Shown here: piece by piece, positions 48,470 to 60,078 of the stretch
Numbering within the stretch: the first letter of the stretch is position 1
How the letters are laid out: each line of letters opens with the position of its first letter
Source: Cupriavidus basilensis OR16
GTDB taxonomy: Bacteria; Pseudomonadota; Gammaproteobacteria; Burkholderiales; Burkholderiaceae
Assembly: GCF_000243095.1 (NCBI RefSeq)
Contig: NZ_AHJE01000036.1
Location: 1-64,000, forward strand
Length of the DNA: 64,000 nt
Direction of reading: 5' to 3'
The notes under the pieces: model-generated
What the model was told of the DNA's origin: nothing
Databases searched by the model: none
The model's input: the letters and a program-made list of their open reading frames with translations, nothing else
Position numbers and translations under genes: made by a program

Positions 48470-49551
48470 TGCCGGACATGCATAAAGGATGGTCGCCCGC
48501 CAACGTAGCGGGCGCACACAGAATTGGGGCCCTTCGCAGGTCCTTTTTTCTGGCCTTGTGTCTGACTGCGGCTGCGGCAACTGCGCAGCCGCCGGACAAT
48601 ACGCTGGCCCGTCGCGACGCAACGGCCTGGCTTAACAAGATCCATCGCGCGGCCCAGCGCGAGAATTATGTCGGCACGCTGATTTATCAGCGTGGCAGCG
48701 TGATGCATGCATCACGTATCCAGCACTACAGCGATCTCGTCAACAACGAGTACGAACGGCTTGAGACGCTCGACGGCAAGCCGCGCGAGGTGCTGCGCCA
48801 GAACGACATCGTCCACAGCCTGATTCCCGAGGCCAAGCTGGTGGTGGTGGAGAAGCAGGAGGCCAAGGATCGCTTCCCGGCGCTGCTGGCCACCAACAAG
48901 AGCGACGTGCTTGATATCTACGATATGCGCAAGCTCCCTGGCGAGCGCGTGGCTGGCGTCGAGTGCGAAGTGTTCTCGCTCGAGCCGCATGACGCGGCTC
49001 GCTACGCCGTGCGGCTTTGGGCAGAGAAGAATTCCGGCTTGCTGATGCGTGCCCAGACCCTGGGCGAGGGCGGCAAGGTGCTGGAACAGGTTGCCTTTTC
49101 GCAGGTCGATATCGGCGTGCCGTCGGAAAAGCAGCGCATTCTCACGGCCATCAAGAACTCTGGCGCCTGGAATCACTACGAAGTGACCAACCATCCGGCC
49201 AATATCGCCGACGAAGGTTGGAGCATCGCGGTTCCGGTCAAGGGATTCCTGAAGATCCGCGAGGTTCGCCGTCCGCTGGGAGAGCTGCGCGCGCCGCAGG
49301 CCAATCCGCGCGGCAATGTCTTCGAAGTGCTGCAGATCGTCTACAGCGATGGCTTGACCGGCCTGTCGGTTTTCATCGAGCCGGTTTCCGAGCAGCGCGT
49401 GCGCCGCGAAGGCGTCGCCTCGCTGGGTGCCACGCAGGTGGTGGTGCGCCGCGTGGCGGACTTCTGGATCACCGTGGTGGGTGAAGTCCCGCCGGCCACA
49501 GTGAGGCAGTTTGCCTCGGCGGTAGAATACAAACCACCGAAGGCCCACTAG
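48469..49551 (+). CDS. rseB: Sigma-E regulatory protein RseB/MucB
   Basis: 360 residues. A signal peptide (core LALCLTAAAATAQP, about 22-40) is followed by the large LolA-like domain and a smaller C-terminal domain, both complete. RseB binds the periplasmic part of RseA and shields it from cleavage until mislocalised lipopolysaccharide or porins are sensed. The ATG overlaps the rseA stop. Followed by mucD. Confidence 0.93.
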   Translation: MPDMHKGWSPANVAGAHRIGALRRSFFLALCLTAAAATAQPPDNTLARRDATAWLNKIHRAAQRENYVGTLIYQRGSVMHASRIQHYSDLVNNEYERLETLDGKPREVLRQNDIVHSLIPEAKLVVVEKQEAKDRFPALLATNKSDVLDIYDMRKLPGERVAGVECEVFSLEPHDAARYAVRLWAEKNSGLLMRAQTLGEGGKVLEQVAFSQVDIGVPSEKQRILTAIKNSGAWNHYEVTNHPANIADEGWSIAVPVKGFLKIREVRRPLGELRAPQANPRGNVFEVLQIVYSDGLTGLSVFIEPVSEQRVRREGVASLGATQVVVRRVADFWITVVGEVPPATVRQFASAVEYKPPKAH

Positions 49552-49664
49552 ACCGGATCGCGGCGTCGCCGGAGGTGTGAACAATGCCTCCCGGCGCCCC
49601 GCCACTCGGCAACCCTGCTGCCTGTGCTTCCTTCCTCTTTTCGCTGATTTCCCGGGAGTCGACG

Positions 49665-51075
49665 ATGTCACCAAGATCTCCAGCCTTGGCTCGGACCGTG
49701 CTCATGGCTGCCATTCTCGCCTTTGCGCCCTTTGTTGCCGAGTTGAGTCACGCGCAGGCCGCCGCGCCTTCCTACAACCTGCCCGATTTCACCGAGCTGG
49801 TGGAAAAGGCCGGCCCGGCCGTCGTGAACATCCGCACCACCGAGCGCGTGCGCGCGCGCGGCACGCCAGGGGGGACGGAAGACGACGAAATGGCAGAGTT
49901 CTTCCGCCGTTTCTTTGGCGTGCCCATGCCAGGCGCACCCACGCCACCGGGAGCCCCCCGCCGTGGCCAGCCGCCGCAGGGAGAGGAGCAGAGTCGTGGC
50001 GTGGGATCGGGTTTCGTCATCAGCCAGGATGGCTATGTGATGACCAATGCCCACGTGGTTGCCGATGCGGAAACCATCTACGTCACGCTGCCCGACAAGC
50101 GGGAATTCAAGGCCAAGCTGATTGGATCGGACAAGCGCACCGATGTCGCCTTGCTCAAGGTCGAAGCGACCGGCCTGCCCAAGCTGACGCTTGGCGATTC
50201 GGACAAGGTCCGCGCCGGCGAGTGGGTGCTGGCCATTGGTTCTCCTTTTGGCCTCGATAACACCGTGACTGCCGGCATTGTCTCCGCCAAGGGGCGCGAT
50301 ACCGGTGACTACCTGCCGTTCATCCAGACCGATGTGGCGGTCAACCCCGGCAATTCCGGCGGTCCGCTGATCAACCTGCGCGGCGAAGTGATCGGCATCA
50401 ACTCGCAGATCTACAGCCGCAGCGGCGGCTATATGCATCTCCTTCGCGATCCCGATCGACGAAGCCTTGCGGGTTACCGAGCAGCTCAAGGCGACCGGCA
50501 AGGTCACGCGCGGACGCATCGCGGTGGCCATTGGCGACGTGACCAAGGAAGTCGCCGATTCGCTCGGCCTGGGCCGTGCCCGGGGCGCGCTGGTCGGCAG
50601 CGTCGAACCGGGCGGTCCTGCCGAGAAGGCTGGTATCGAGGCTGGCGACATCATCCTCAAGTTCAACGGCCGCGACATCGAGAAGGCGTCCGACCTGCCG
50701 CGCATGGTCGGCGACATCAAGCCGGGCACGCGCGTTCCGCTGCAACTCTGGCGCAAGGGCGCGACGCGCGAGGTATCCATCACCGTGGCTGAGCTCGACG
50801 CGGATGCCAAGGTGAAAACCCGCGGCGGCAACGGCCAGCGCGACGAAAGCAGCCCGCCGGCGGCCAAGCCTAATGCACTTGGCCTGATCGTCAACGAGAT
50901 CCCCGACGGAAAGCTCAAAGAGCTCAAGATCAAGTCAGGGGTCGAGGTCGAGCAATCGGATGGGCCAGCGTTGCGTGCCGGCATTCGCCCGGGCGACATC
51001 ATCCTGCGGCTGGGCGACAGCGATGTGACCAGCCCGAAGCAGTTCAATGAGCTGGTCAAGGCGCTCGACAAGGCC
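49665..51075 (+). pseudogene. mucD: Periplasmic serine protease MucD/DegP-like, frame-broken and cut at 3' end
   Basis: ATG at 49665 with GGGAG upstream. Signal peptide (to about residue 32, SHA), then the trypsin-like domain with His (TNAHVV), Asp (DVALLKV) and Ser (GNSGGPL). At about 50439 two G bases are missing from a GGG run (Met-Gly-Ile of the usual SGGYMGIS motif), which shifts the frame. In the second frame PDZ1 and PDZ2 follow to VKALDKA near 51075, where the last 15-20 residues are lost and a glutaredoxin-like gene begins. It degrades misfolded envelope proteins. Without these two faults it would be a normal Do-family protease. Confidence 0.88.
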
Positions 51076-51364
51076 ATATGGCAGGAGCTACTGCCATCTG
51101 TGCGAGGACATGAAAATCGCGCTGGAGCCGCTCCGGCGCGATTTTTCCTTTGTCCTGCACGAGGTGGACGTGGATGCCGACCCGGCGGCCGTTGCCCGTT
51201 TCGACGAGCTGGTTCCCGTGCTGATGGCCGGCTCCCCGGACGGCCCGGACGGGGAGCTGTGCCATTACTTTCTTGATGAAAAGCGGGTGAGGGCGTGGCT
51301 GGCCGCACATGTGGGGCCGCTGACGGCCGGACGGGCGGGCAATGGGACGGCGGATGGCGCATAA
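51076..51364 (+). pseudogene. Glutaredoxin-like thiol protein (DUF836), start missing
   Basis: The redox motif YGRSYCHLCEDM (CHLC) begins immediately after the mucD remnant, so the first 5-15 residues are missing. The rest (about 90 residues, ending at 51364) follows the thioredoxin-fold DUF836 pattern and lies in the frame that an ATG at 51047 inside mucD would open. Such genes commonly sit between mucD and lepA in beta-proteobacteria. Substrate unknown. Confidence 0.78.
51113..51145 (+). other. Terminator-shaped hairpin inside the glutaredoxin-like gene
   Basis: A perfect ten-base stem AAAATCGCGC/GCGCGATTTT encloses a second small hairpin (GGAG/CTCC). The 3' side ends in five T. It is coding sequence (Lys-Ile-Ala-Leu-Glu...). 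It could lower read-through from the sigma-E operon into lepA. Confidence 0.5.
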
Positions 51365-51604
51365 GTGCGCCCGGCGAAGCCCGCTTTGGCCGCGGGGCTA
51401 GCGCCGTGGCCCATTTCGCAATACGGAAGTCCTTGAAAATACGGTAAAATCGCACTTTGGCGCAAAGTCTGCGTCACCAACCTGCGGCCGGGATCGGCGC
51501 GCGCCCCGCAGGGCGCCAGTTCCAGGTCGTTCATAATTGCTGCGCCGCCCGGCGTGCCCACGCGGGCACTTCGTGGCCAGAATCGGCGCACCCCTGAGCA
51601 TCAG

Positions 51605-53398
<1,794 letters not shown>

Positions 53399-53485
53399 GC
53401 CGGCTGGGCCGTACCGGCGCCGCCGGCCGGCTCCTGGCAGTGGTTGACGCGGACTCTAACAAAACAACACGAAGATCTAGCCGAC

Positions 53486-54385
53486 ATGAATTTTGCACTG
53501 ATCCTTTTTGTGCTGGTGGTCATTACGGGCATTGCCTGGGTGGCCGACAAACTGGTGTTCGAGAAGCAGCGGCGGCTTTCCGCCCAGTCCGCGCTGGCGG
53601 AATTCGACGCGCGCAAGGTCGATCTCCAGGGACGCTACGGCGTCGGTGAGATCGACACGTCGCGTAGCCGCCTGGCCGAGGAAAAGCTGCGCCAACCGTG
53701 GTGGCTGGAGTATTCGGCAAGCTTCTTCCCGGTCATCCTGGCTGTGTTCGTGCTGCGCTCCTTCGTGGTGGAGCCGTTCAAGATTCCGTCCGGCTCGATG
53801 ATCCCGACGCTGCTGATCGGCGACTTCATCCTGGTCAACAAGTACGATTACGGCATCAGGCTGCCGGTGGTGAACAAGAAGATCCTCTCGGTCGGCGACC
53901 CGAAGCGCGGTGACGTGATGGTGTTCCGCTACCCGAAGGACCAGTCCCTCGACTACATCAAGCGTGTGATCGGCGTGCCGGGCGATGTGGTGAGCTACCA
54001 GAACAAGCGCCTGACCATCAACGGCAAGGCCGCGGACTACAGCACGCTGCCCGACTACCTGGATGAAGAGCGCCTCTCGTATTCGAAGCACTTCCGCGAG
54101 AAGCTGCCCGACGGTCCGGAGCACGGTATCCTCAACGACGCCGACCGGCCGCCTTTTGTCTCCGGCGCGGATCCCGATTTTCCGTTCCGCGAAAACTGCA
54201 CTTACAATCAGCAAGGGCTGACCTGCAAGGTGCCGCAAGGTCACTATTTTGTGATGGGCGACAACCGCGACAACAGCCTGGATTCACGTTATTGGGGCTT
54301 CGTGCCCGATCAGAATATTGTCGGCAGGGCATTCCTGATCTGGATGAACCTCGGCAATATCGGACGCGTGGGGGCGTTCAAGTAA
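53486..54385 (+). CDS. lepB: Signal peptidase I
   Basis: 299 residues. Two membrane segments (about 4-20 and 74-92) are followed by the periplasmic catalytic domain: Ser104 in PSGSMIPT, the general-base Lys in DYIKRVIG near 158, and MGDNRDNSLDSRYWG late in the protein. It cleaves signal peptides from exported proteins. The ATG at 53486 gives the normal membrane-insertion start, and an upstream TTG at 53444 lacks homology. Confidence 0.96.
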   Translation: MNFALILFVLVVITGIAWVADKLVFEKQRRLSAQSALAEFDARKVDLQGRYGVGEIDTSRSRLAEEKLRQPWWLEYSASFFPVILAVFVLRSFVVEPFKIPSGSMIPTLLIGDFILVNKYDYGIRLPVVNKKILSVGDPKRGDVMVFRYPKDQSLDYIKRVIGVPGDVVSYQNKRLTINGKAADYSTLPDYLDEERLSYSKHFREKLPDGPEHGILNDADRPPFVSGADPDFPFRENCTYNQQGLTCKVPQGHYFVMGDNRDNSLDSRYWGFVPDQNIVGRAFLIWMNLGNIGRVGAFK

Positions 54386-54436
54386 GCCTTCTGCGGTGCG
54401 TATAAATCACTCCAGTCAAGCGAGGGAAAGCGCAAC

Positions 54437-54895
54437 ATGGGTCAAAAGGGTCAAGCTGGTCAAGCTGGTCAAACGGAACAAGCTAAACAAGCGGAACAAC
54501 TGAATCGGGACGTTGGTTCAGGCAGAGGCAGGGCGCGTCTGGCGGGGCGGTACAAGGCGCGCGGATTCTCCCTCGGCAGCTTGCTGATCGTCATCTTGAT
54601 CGTCGGGGGCATCGTGATCCCGGCGGTCAGGGCGATTCCAAGCCTGCTGGAGTATTTCTCGGTCAAGCGCGCCATCAGTTATGCCAAGCAACAGGCATCC
54701 AACAGGCGCGAAGTGGCCGATTATTTCAACAAGCAAGCACAGATTGACCGTATCACCGCTGTACGCAGCGATGATCTGGATATTCACGAAGACGACAATG
54801 GCACGATCCGCTCGGTGGGCTTTTCCTACCGTAACGAGGTGCCGTTATACGGCCCTCTGAGCCTTATCATCACCTATTCGGGAACGCAGTACTGA
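54437..54895 (+). CDS. DUF4845 membrane protein
   Basis: 152 residues. The N-terminus is a Gly/Gln/Ala-rich stretch made of short repeats (units like GQAGQA), followed by one membrane segment (about 45-67, beginning [15 protein letters not shown], somewhat like a pseudopilin) and a soluble C-terminal region. DUF4845 genes usually lie between lepB and rnc, as here. Function unknown. The next gene, rnc, starts one base after the stop. Confidence 0.82.
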   Translation: MGQKGQAGQAGQTEQAKQAEQLNRDVGSGRGRARLAGRYKARGFSLGSLLIVILIVGGIVIPAVRAIPSLLEYFSVKRAISYAKQQASNRREVADYFNKQAQIDRITAVRSDDLDIHEDDNGTIRSVGFSYRNEVPLYGPLSLIITYSGTQY

Positions 54896-54896
54896 C

Positions 54897-55667
54897 ATGA
54901 ACCTCGATGCCTTGCAGCAACGCCTCGGCTACCGCTTCAGCAAGCCAGAATTGCTGCAGCAGGCGCTGACGCACCGCAGTCACAGTGCCTTGCACAACGA
55001 ACGCCTGGAATTCCTGGGCGATTCGGTGCTGAACTGCGCCGTGGCCGATATGCTGTACGGCATGTTCAGCAAGCTCGACGAAGGTGATCTCTCGCGCGTG
55101 CGCGCCAACCTGGTCAAGCAGCAGGCGCTGTACGAAATTGCCCAGATGCTGCAGTTGTCCGAGGCGCTGCGCCTGGGCGAGGGTGAACTGAAAAGCGGCG
55201 GTTTCCGCCGCCCGTCGATCCTTGCCGATGCGCTGGAAGCCATCGTCGGCGCCGTCTTCCTCGACGCGGGCTTCGACGGCGCGCGCACGCTGATCCGCAA
55301 GCTCTATATTCCCATCCTCGAGCAAGTCGATCCGCGCACGCTGGGCAAGGATGCCAAAACGCTGTTGCAGGAGTACCTGCAAGGCCACAAGATCGCCCTG
55401 CCGCAATATAACGTGATCGCCACCCATGGCGCCGCGCATAACCAGCAGTTTGAAGTCGAGTGCACCGTGCCTAAACTGGAAGTGCGGGTGTTCGGCACCG
55501 GCGCGTCGCGCCGGGCGGCCGAACAAGCCGCCGCCAAGCTGGCGCTCGACGAGGTGCAAAAGCTCGTGCCCCAGTTGCTCAAGCGCAGCCGGGCCGAGCG
55601 CACCGGCAAGACGCGCAAGCAACCGGTGCCACCCGATCCCCAGTTGTCTCTCAGGTTGAAGGAATGA
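54897..55667 (+). CDS. rnc: Ribonuclease III
   Basis: 256 residues. The catalytic signature [11 protein letters not shown] lies near residues 37-47, the later Asp/Glu metal ligands are present ([15 protein letters not shown]), and a double-stranded RNA-binding domain spans about 155-225. A basic tail follows. It cuts rRNA precursors and double-stranded mRNA regions. Its stop overlaps the era start, the common rnc-era coupling. Confidence 0.96.
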   Translation: MNLDALQQRLGYRFSKPELLQQALTHRSHSALHNERLEFLGDSVLNCAVADMLYGMFSKLDEGDLSRVRANLVKQQALYEIAQMLQLSEALRLGEGELKSGGFRRPSILADALEAIVGAVFLDAGFDGARTLIRKLYIPILEQVDPRTLGKDAKTLLQEYLQGHKIALPQYNVIATHGAAHNQQFEVECTVPKLEVRVFGTGASRRAAEQAAAKLALDEVQKLVPQLLKRSRAERTGKTRKQPVPPDPQLSLRLKE

Positions 55668-56599
55668 CCGAATCTACCGATCCGCAGCAAGACGCCGCGG
55701 GTAACCCTACCGCAGCGTTTCGCTGCGGCACCGTGGCCATTGTCGGGCGTCCCAACGTCGGCAAGTCCACCCTGATGAATGCGTTGGTTGGCCAGAAGGT
55801 CAGCATCACCTCCCGCAAGGCGCAGACCACGCGCCACCGCATCGTCGGCATCCAGACCACCGAGGATGCCCAGTTCGTCTTCGTCGATACCCCGGGTTTC
55901 CAGACGCGCCATGCCAGCGCGTTGAACCGCTCGCTGAACCGCGCCGTCACCTCGACCCTGTCGTCGGTGGACCTGGTGCTGTTCGTGGTCGAGGCCGGCT
56001 ATTACGGCGCCGACGACGAGAAAGTGCTGTCGCTGCTGCCGAAGAAAGTGCCGGTGCTGCTGGTCACCAACAAGCTGGACCGCCTTGGCGCGGACCGGGC
56101 CGAGGTGATGATGCCCTTCCTGGAAAAGATGGGCCACCAGTTCCAGTTCGCGGAAGTGGTGCCGATGTCAGCCAAGACGCACGATCACATCGAGCGCCTG
56201 CTCGCCATCATCCGGCCTTACCTGCCGGAAGGGGAGCCGATGTATGACGCCGACTCGATGACCGATCGCAGCGAGCGCTTCATGGCCTCGGAGATCATCC
56301 GCGAGAAGGTGTTCCGCTGGACCGGCGACGAGTTGCCGTACACCAGCACGGTCATCATCGAGAAGTTCGAGACCGAAGGCCGGTTGCGGCGCATCTTTGC
56401 CACCATCCTGGTCGAGCGCGACGGACACAAGGCCATGATCATCGGCAACAAGGGCGCCAAGCTCAAGACCATCTCCACGGAGGCCCGCATCGACATGGAG
56501 AAGCTGTTCGACGGCAAGGTCTACCTGGAGATGTTCATCAAGGTAAAGAGCGGCTGGGCCGACAACGAAGCTGGATTGCGCGCCTACGGCTATGAGTGA
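55664..56599 (+). CDS. era: GTPase Era
   Basis: 311 residues. G motifs [14 protein letters not shown] and NKLD are followed by the C-terminal KH domain ([17 protein letters not shown], the GxxG-type loop). It binds the 3' end of 16S rRNA during 30S assembly. ATG overlaps the rnc stop by four bases. Era and recO also overlap by eight bases. Confidence 0.96.
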   Translation: MTESTDPQQDAAGNPTAAFRCGTVAIVGRPNVGKSTLMNALVGQKVSITSRKAQTTRHRIVGIQTTEDAQFVFVDTPGFQTRHASALNRSLNRAVTSTLSSVDLVLFVVEAGYYGADDEKVLSLLPKKVPVLLVTNKLDRLGADRAEVMMPFLEKMGHQFQFAEVVPMSAKTHDHIERLLAIIRPYLPEGEPMYDADSMTDRSERFMASEIIREKVFRWTGDELPYTSTVIIEKFETEGRLRRIFATILVERDGHKAMIIGNKGAKLKTISTEARIDMEKLFDGKVYLEMFIKVKSGWADNEAGLRAYGYE

Positions 56600-57360
56600 G
56601 AGAGCGGGCGGGCCTGCCCTGAAGGCCCGCCGCATTGATCCGGTGGTGGAAGAAGCTGCCGAACTGCTGGACAGCCACGCCGTGCCTGGCATGGCAGTGG
56701 CGGAGCAACGCGCGATGATGGATCGCGCGTTGCGCATTGTGCCGGCGCGCACGGAGCTGCGCGTGGCCAACCAGCCCGGCTTTGTGCTGCACGCCTGGCC
56801 GTACCGCGAAACCAGCCTGATCCTGGACGTGTTCACGCGTGACCACGGCCGCGTGGCCATGGTGGCCAAGGGCGCCAAGCGTCCGCATTCGGCGCTGCGC
56901 CCGGTGCTCCAGCATTTCCAGCCAATCTCCCTGTCATGGAGCGGCCGCGGCGAGGTCAAGACGCTGACGCGCGCGGAATGGGTCGGCGGCATGCTGCCGC
57001 TGGCCAGCGACGCCTTGCTCTCGGGCTTCTACCTCAACGAGTTGCTGCTGCGCTTTTGCGCCCGCGAAGACGCCCACGTTACCCTGTTCCGCCAGTACAT
57101 GGCCACGCTGACCCGGCTCTCGCATGGCGAGCCTGCCGGCCTGGTGCTGCGCGGCTTCGAGCGCGTGCTGCTGCAGGAGACTGGCTTTGCGGTCGCCTTC
57201 GATGAGTGCGCCAATTCGGGCGAGACGGTCGAGCCGGCGCTGGACTACGTCTACCAACCCGAGCGAGGCGTGCGCCGGGCACAGGCCAGCGATCCTTCAT
57301 CCTGGCCGGTGATTTCCGGGCAGACGCTGCTCGACATGTCGCAGGACGACTATAGTGATC
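56592..57360 (+). pseudogene. recO: DNA repair protein RecO, 3' end missing
   Basis: ATG at 56592 inside the era end. The N-terminal OB-fold part is conserved ([25 protein letters not shown]), preceded by about 55 extra residues of low homology. The helical domain follows to [15 protein letters not shown]. Then about 40-45 C-terminal residues and the stop are missing, and the sequence passes directly into pdxJ. RecO loads RecA onto SSB-coated gaps. The join at TGATC looks like a deletion between two short identical stretches. Confidence 0.85.
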
Positions 57361-58137
57361 TTCCACGCGCATCCCGGCGTCATCGACCTTGGCGTCAATA
57401 TCGACCACGTGGCCACGCTGCGCAATGCGCGCGGCACGGTCTATCCCGATCCGATCCAGGCAGCGCTGCAGGCCGAGCAGGCCGGCGCCGACCTGATCAC
57501 GCTGCACCTGCGTGAAGACCGCCGCCACATCCGCGACGCCGACGTGCAAGCGCTGCGGCCCCTGTTGGCAACGCGCATGAACCTGGAGTGCGCGATCACG
57601 CAGGAAATGCTCGACATCGCCTGCGGGATTCGTCCCCAGGATGTCTGCCTGGTGCCCGAGCGGCGCGAGGAAGTCACCACTGAAGGCGGCCTGGACGTAG
57701 CCGGCCGCTTCGAGCAGGTCAAGGCCGCCTGCCGCCAGTTGGCCGATGCAGGCATCCGCGTCTCGCTGTTCATCGATGCGCAGGCAGAGCAGATCGAAGC
57801 CGCCGCCGCTTGCGGTGCGCCGGTGGTGGAGCTGCACACCGGGCGCTACGCCGATGCGCATTCGCCTGAGGAGCAGGCCACCGAGCTGCGCCGAGTCGCC
57901 GAAGGCGTCGATGCCGGCGTGCGGCTTGGCCTGGTGGTCAACGCCGGCCACGGCCTGCACTACACCAATGTGCAGCCGGTTGCCGCGCTGCATGGCATCA
58001 AGGAATTGAATATCGGCCACGCCATCGTTGCGCATGCGGTCTTTGTCGGCTGGCAGAACGCCGTGCGCGAGATGAAGGCCATCATGGTGGCCGCGCGTCT
58101 GGGCACCACTTATCCGCGCCCGGACGCCGCAGCGTGA
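57355..58137 (+). CDS. pdxJ: Pyridoxine 5'-phosphate synthase
   Basis: 260 residues from GTG at 57355. It condenses 1-deoxyxylulose 5-phosphate with amino-acetone phosphate to pyridoxine phosphate. The PdxJ opening [22 protein letters not shown] and the conserved [30 protein letters not shown] and [10 protein letters not shown] segments are present. The GTG lies exactly at the recO join, and the original start was probably ATG before ATC-TTC. It is followed with a four-base overlap by acpS. Confidence 0.94.
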   Translation: MIFHAHPGVIDLGVNIDHVATLRNARGTVYPDPIQAALQAEQAGADLITLHLREDRRHIRDADVQALRPLLATRMNLECAITQEMLDIACGIRPQDVCLVPERREEVTTEGGLDVAGRFEQVKAACRQLADAGIRVSLFIDAQAEQIEAAAACGAPVVELHTGRYADAHSPEEQATELRRVAEGVDAGVRLGLVVNAGHGLHYTNVQPVAALHGIKELNIGHAIVAHAVFVGWQNAVREMKAIMVAARLGTTYPRPDAAA

Positions 58138-58583
58138 TCTACGGCATCGGCACCGACATCATCCAGATCGATCGCGTGCAGGGCGTGATGGAGCGCACGC
58201 GCGGCCGTTTTGCCGAGAAGGTGCTCGGCCCGCAGGAACTCCAGAAATACCACGCCCGCAAGGCCCGCTCCGAAAAGCGCGGGCTAGCCTTCCTGGCCAC
58301 GCGTTTCGCCGCCAAGGAGGCCTTTTCCAAAGCGATCGGCCTGGGTATGCGCTGGCCGATGACTTGGCGCGCAATGGAACTGCTGAACCTGCCCTCGGGC
58401 GAGCCGTATCCGCATTGCCACGGCGAGCTCGATGCCTGGTTGCGCGAACGCGGCCTGGTGGTACGGGTCAGTGTCAGCGACGAACACGATTACGCGATCG
58501 CTTTTGCGATCGCCGAGCCGGGTGGTGCTGGCGTCAGCGCCAGCCTGCCGCTCGCCTCCCAGCCTAGTGAAGACTCCAAATGA
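58134..58583 (+). CDS. acpS: Holo-ACP synthase
   Basis: 149 residues, slightly longer than the usual 125-135 because of a Gly/Ala/Ser-rich tail. The metal- and CoA-binding motif [10 protein letters not shown] is at 5-14, and [12 protein letters not shown] near residue 60 carries the conserved Glu and Lys. It transfers the phosphopantetheine arm to the ACP Ser. It overlaps pdxJ upstream and nagZ downstream by four bases each. Confidence 0.95.
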   Translation: MIYGIGTDIIQIDRVQGVMERTRGRFAEKVLGPQELQKYHARKARSEKRGLAFLATRFAAKEAFSKAIGLGMRWPMTWRAMELLNLPSGEPYPHCHGELDAWLRERGLVVRVSVSDEHDYAIAFAIAEPGGAGVSASLPLASQPSEDSK

Positions 58584-59404
58584 TCAAGAAGATTTCCGGC
58601 AAACGGCCGGGCCCGGTCGTACTCGACGTCAAAGGCAAGCAACTCGATGCGGACGATGTCCGCCGCATCTCCCACCCGCTGACCGGCGGCGTGATCCTGT
58701 TTGCGCGCAACTTCGAGTCGCGCGCGCAACTGCAGGCACTGACGCATGAGATCCGTGCCGTGCGCGACGACGTCCTGATCTGCATCGATCACGAAGGCGG
58801 GCGGGTGCAGCGCGCCAAGACCGATGGCTTCACGCACCTGCCGGCCATGGCCCGGCTCGGCGCGTTGTGGGACCAGGATGTGCTCGCGGCGACCAAGGCG
58901 GCCATGGCTTGCGGCTATGTGCTCGCGGCCGAGTTGCGCGCCTGCGATATCGATCTGAGCTTCACCCCGGTGCTCGACCTGGATTACGGACTCAGCGCCG
59001 TGATCGGCGACCGCGCCTTCCACGCCGACCCGCGCGTGGTGACCATGCTCGCCAACCACCTGACCCACGGCCTGCTGCTGGCCGGCATGGCCAATTGCGG
59101 CAAGCACTTTCCGGGACACGGCTTCGTGGCCGCGGATTCGCATGTGGCCGTGCCGGTGGACGAGCGTGGCCTCGACGAAATCCTCTCGCAGGATGCGCGC
59201 CCGTACGAGTGGATGGGCATGGCGCTGTCTTCTGTGATGCCGGCGCACGTGATCTACCCGAAGGTGGACCCACACCCGGCCGGCTTCTCCCGCATCCGCC
59301 AGCTGTTCGGACGCCGCAAGCCGCTGGACTGGAACAAGCTGATGCAGGAGGCCGAGTACGCCGCCGCCATGCGCGTGCTCAAGAGCCACGGCCTGATTGC
59401 CTGA
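58580..59404 (+). CDS. nagZ: Beta-N-acetylhexosaminidase NagZ, internally shortened
   Basis: 274 residues against about 345 for close relatives. The GH3 core is present: [35 protein letters not shown] and ADSHVAVP with the catalytic-loop His. After [10 protein letters not shown] the sequence jumps in frame to a C-terminal tail ([13 protein letters not shown]). About 70-75 residues, including the SDDLSM-type motif bearing the catalytic Asp, are missing near 59290. NagZ recycles cell-wall muropeptides in the cytoplasm. As written it would be inactive. Confidence 0.82.
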   Translation: MIKKISGKRPGPVVLDVKGKQLDADDVRRISHPLTGGVILFARNFESRAQLQALTHEIRAVRDDVLICIDHEGGRVQRAKTDGFTHLPAMARLGALWDQDVLAATKAAMACGYVLAAELRACDIDLSFTPVLDLDYGLSAVIGDRAFHADPRVVTMLANHLTHGLLLAGMANCGKHFPGHGFVAADSHVAVPVDERGLDEILSQDARPYEWMGMALSSVMPAHVIYPKVDPHPAGFSRIRQLFGRRKPLDWNKLMQEAEYAAAMRVLKSHGLIA

Positions 59405-59443
59405 CACGGCATTCGCCGAACGCCGGCACGCAGCTGGGAAAAG

Positions 59444-59469
59444 AAAGGGCAGCCGAAGCTGCCCTTTTT
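59444..59469 (+). terminator. Intrinsic terminator after nagZ
   Basis: AAAGGGCAGC/GCTGCCCTTT stem with loop CGAA, then a T run. It ends the long lepA-nagZ transcription unit and may also end efp on the other strand. Confidence 0.92.
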
Positions 59470-59512
59470 CGTTGCGCCATCCACGATGCGGATGGCGGCG
59501 AACAAACTGCGC

Positions 59513-60073
59513 TTAGTTGGCGCGGCTGCGGTATTCGCCGGTGCGGGTGTCGATTTCGATCTTGTCGCCGATGCTGCAGAACAGCGGCACTTGCAGCTCG
59601 AAGCCGGTGTTGATCTTGGCGCCCTTGAGCACCTTGCCCGACGAGGTGTCGCCCTTGACGGCCGGTTCGGTGTAGGTGATTTCGCGGACCAGCGTGGTCG
59701 GCATGTCCACCGAGATGGCCTTGTCGTTGTAGAACACCACTTCGACGGTCATGCCGTCTTCGAGGTAGTTCAGCGATTCACCCATGCTGTCCTGCTCGAC
59801 TTCGTACTGGTTGAAGTCGGTGTCCATGAACACGTACATCGGATCGGCGAAGTACGAGTAAGTGCATTCGCGGCGTTCCAGCATCACGACTTCAAACTTG
59901 TCGTCAGCCTTGAAGACGGATTCACCCGGGGCTTCCGTCAGCAGGTTCTTGTACTTCATCTTGACCACGGCGGAGTTGCGGCCCGACTTGTTGTACTCAG
60001 CCTTCTGCACGACCATCGGGTCGGTACCGATCATGAATACGTTGCCGACGCGGAGTTCTTGTGCGGTTTTCAT
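59513..60073 (-). CDS. efp: Elongation factor P, Arg32 type
   Basis: 186 residues in three beta domains, full length. The tip loop reads KSGRNSA with Arg at position 32, where E. coli has a modified Lys34. Arg32 is the residue rhamnosylated by EarP in beta-proteobacteria and Pseudomonas. EF-P relieves ribosomes stalled at polyproline. The ATG at 60073 is chosen on homology; the frame extends 24 codons upstream, into earP. It lies five bases after the earP stop in one operon. Confidence 0.97.
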   Translation of the reverse strand: MKTAQELRVGNVFMIGTDPMVVQKAEYNKSGRNSAVVKMKYKNLLTEAPGESVFKADDKFEVVMLERRECTYSYFADPMYVFMDTDFNQYEVEQDSMGESLNYLEDGMTVEVVFYNDKAISVDMPTTLVREITYTEPAVKGDTSSGKVLKGAKINTGFELQVPLFCSIGDKIEIDTRTGEYRSRAN

Positions 60074-60078
60074 CTGAA

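Noticed and set aside
49665..51364. A novel protease-glutaredoxin fusion protein
   Set aside because: The frames differ, and both the mucD end and the thiol-protein start are missing, which indicates a false join.
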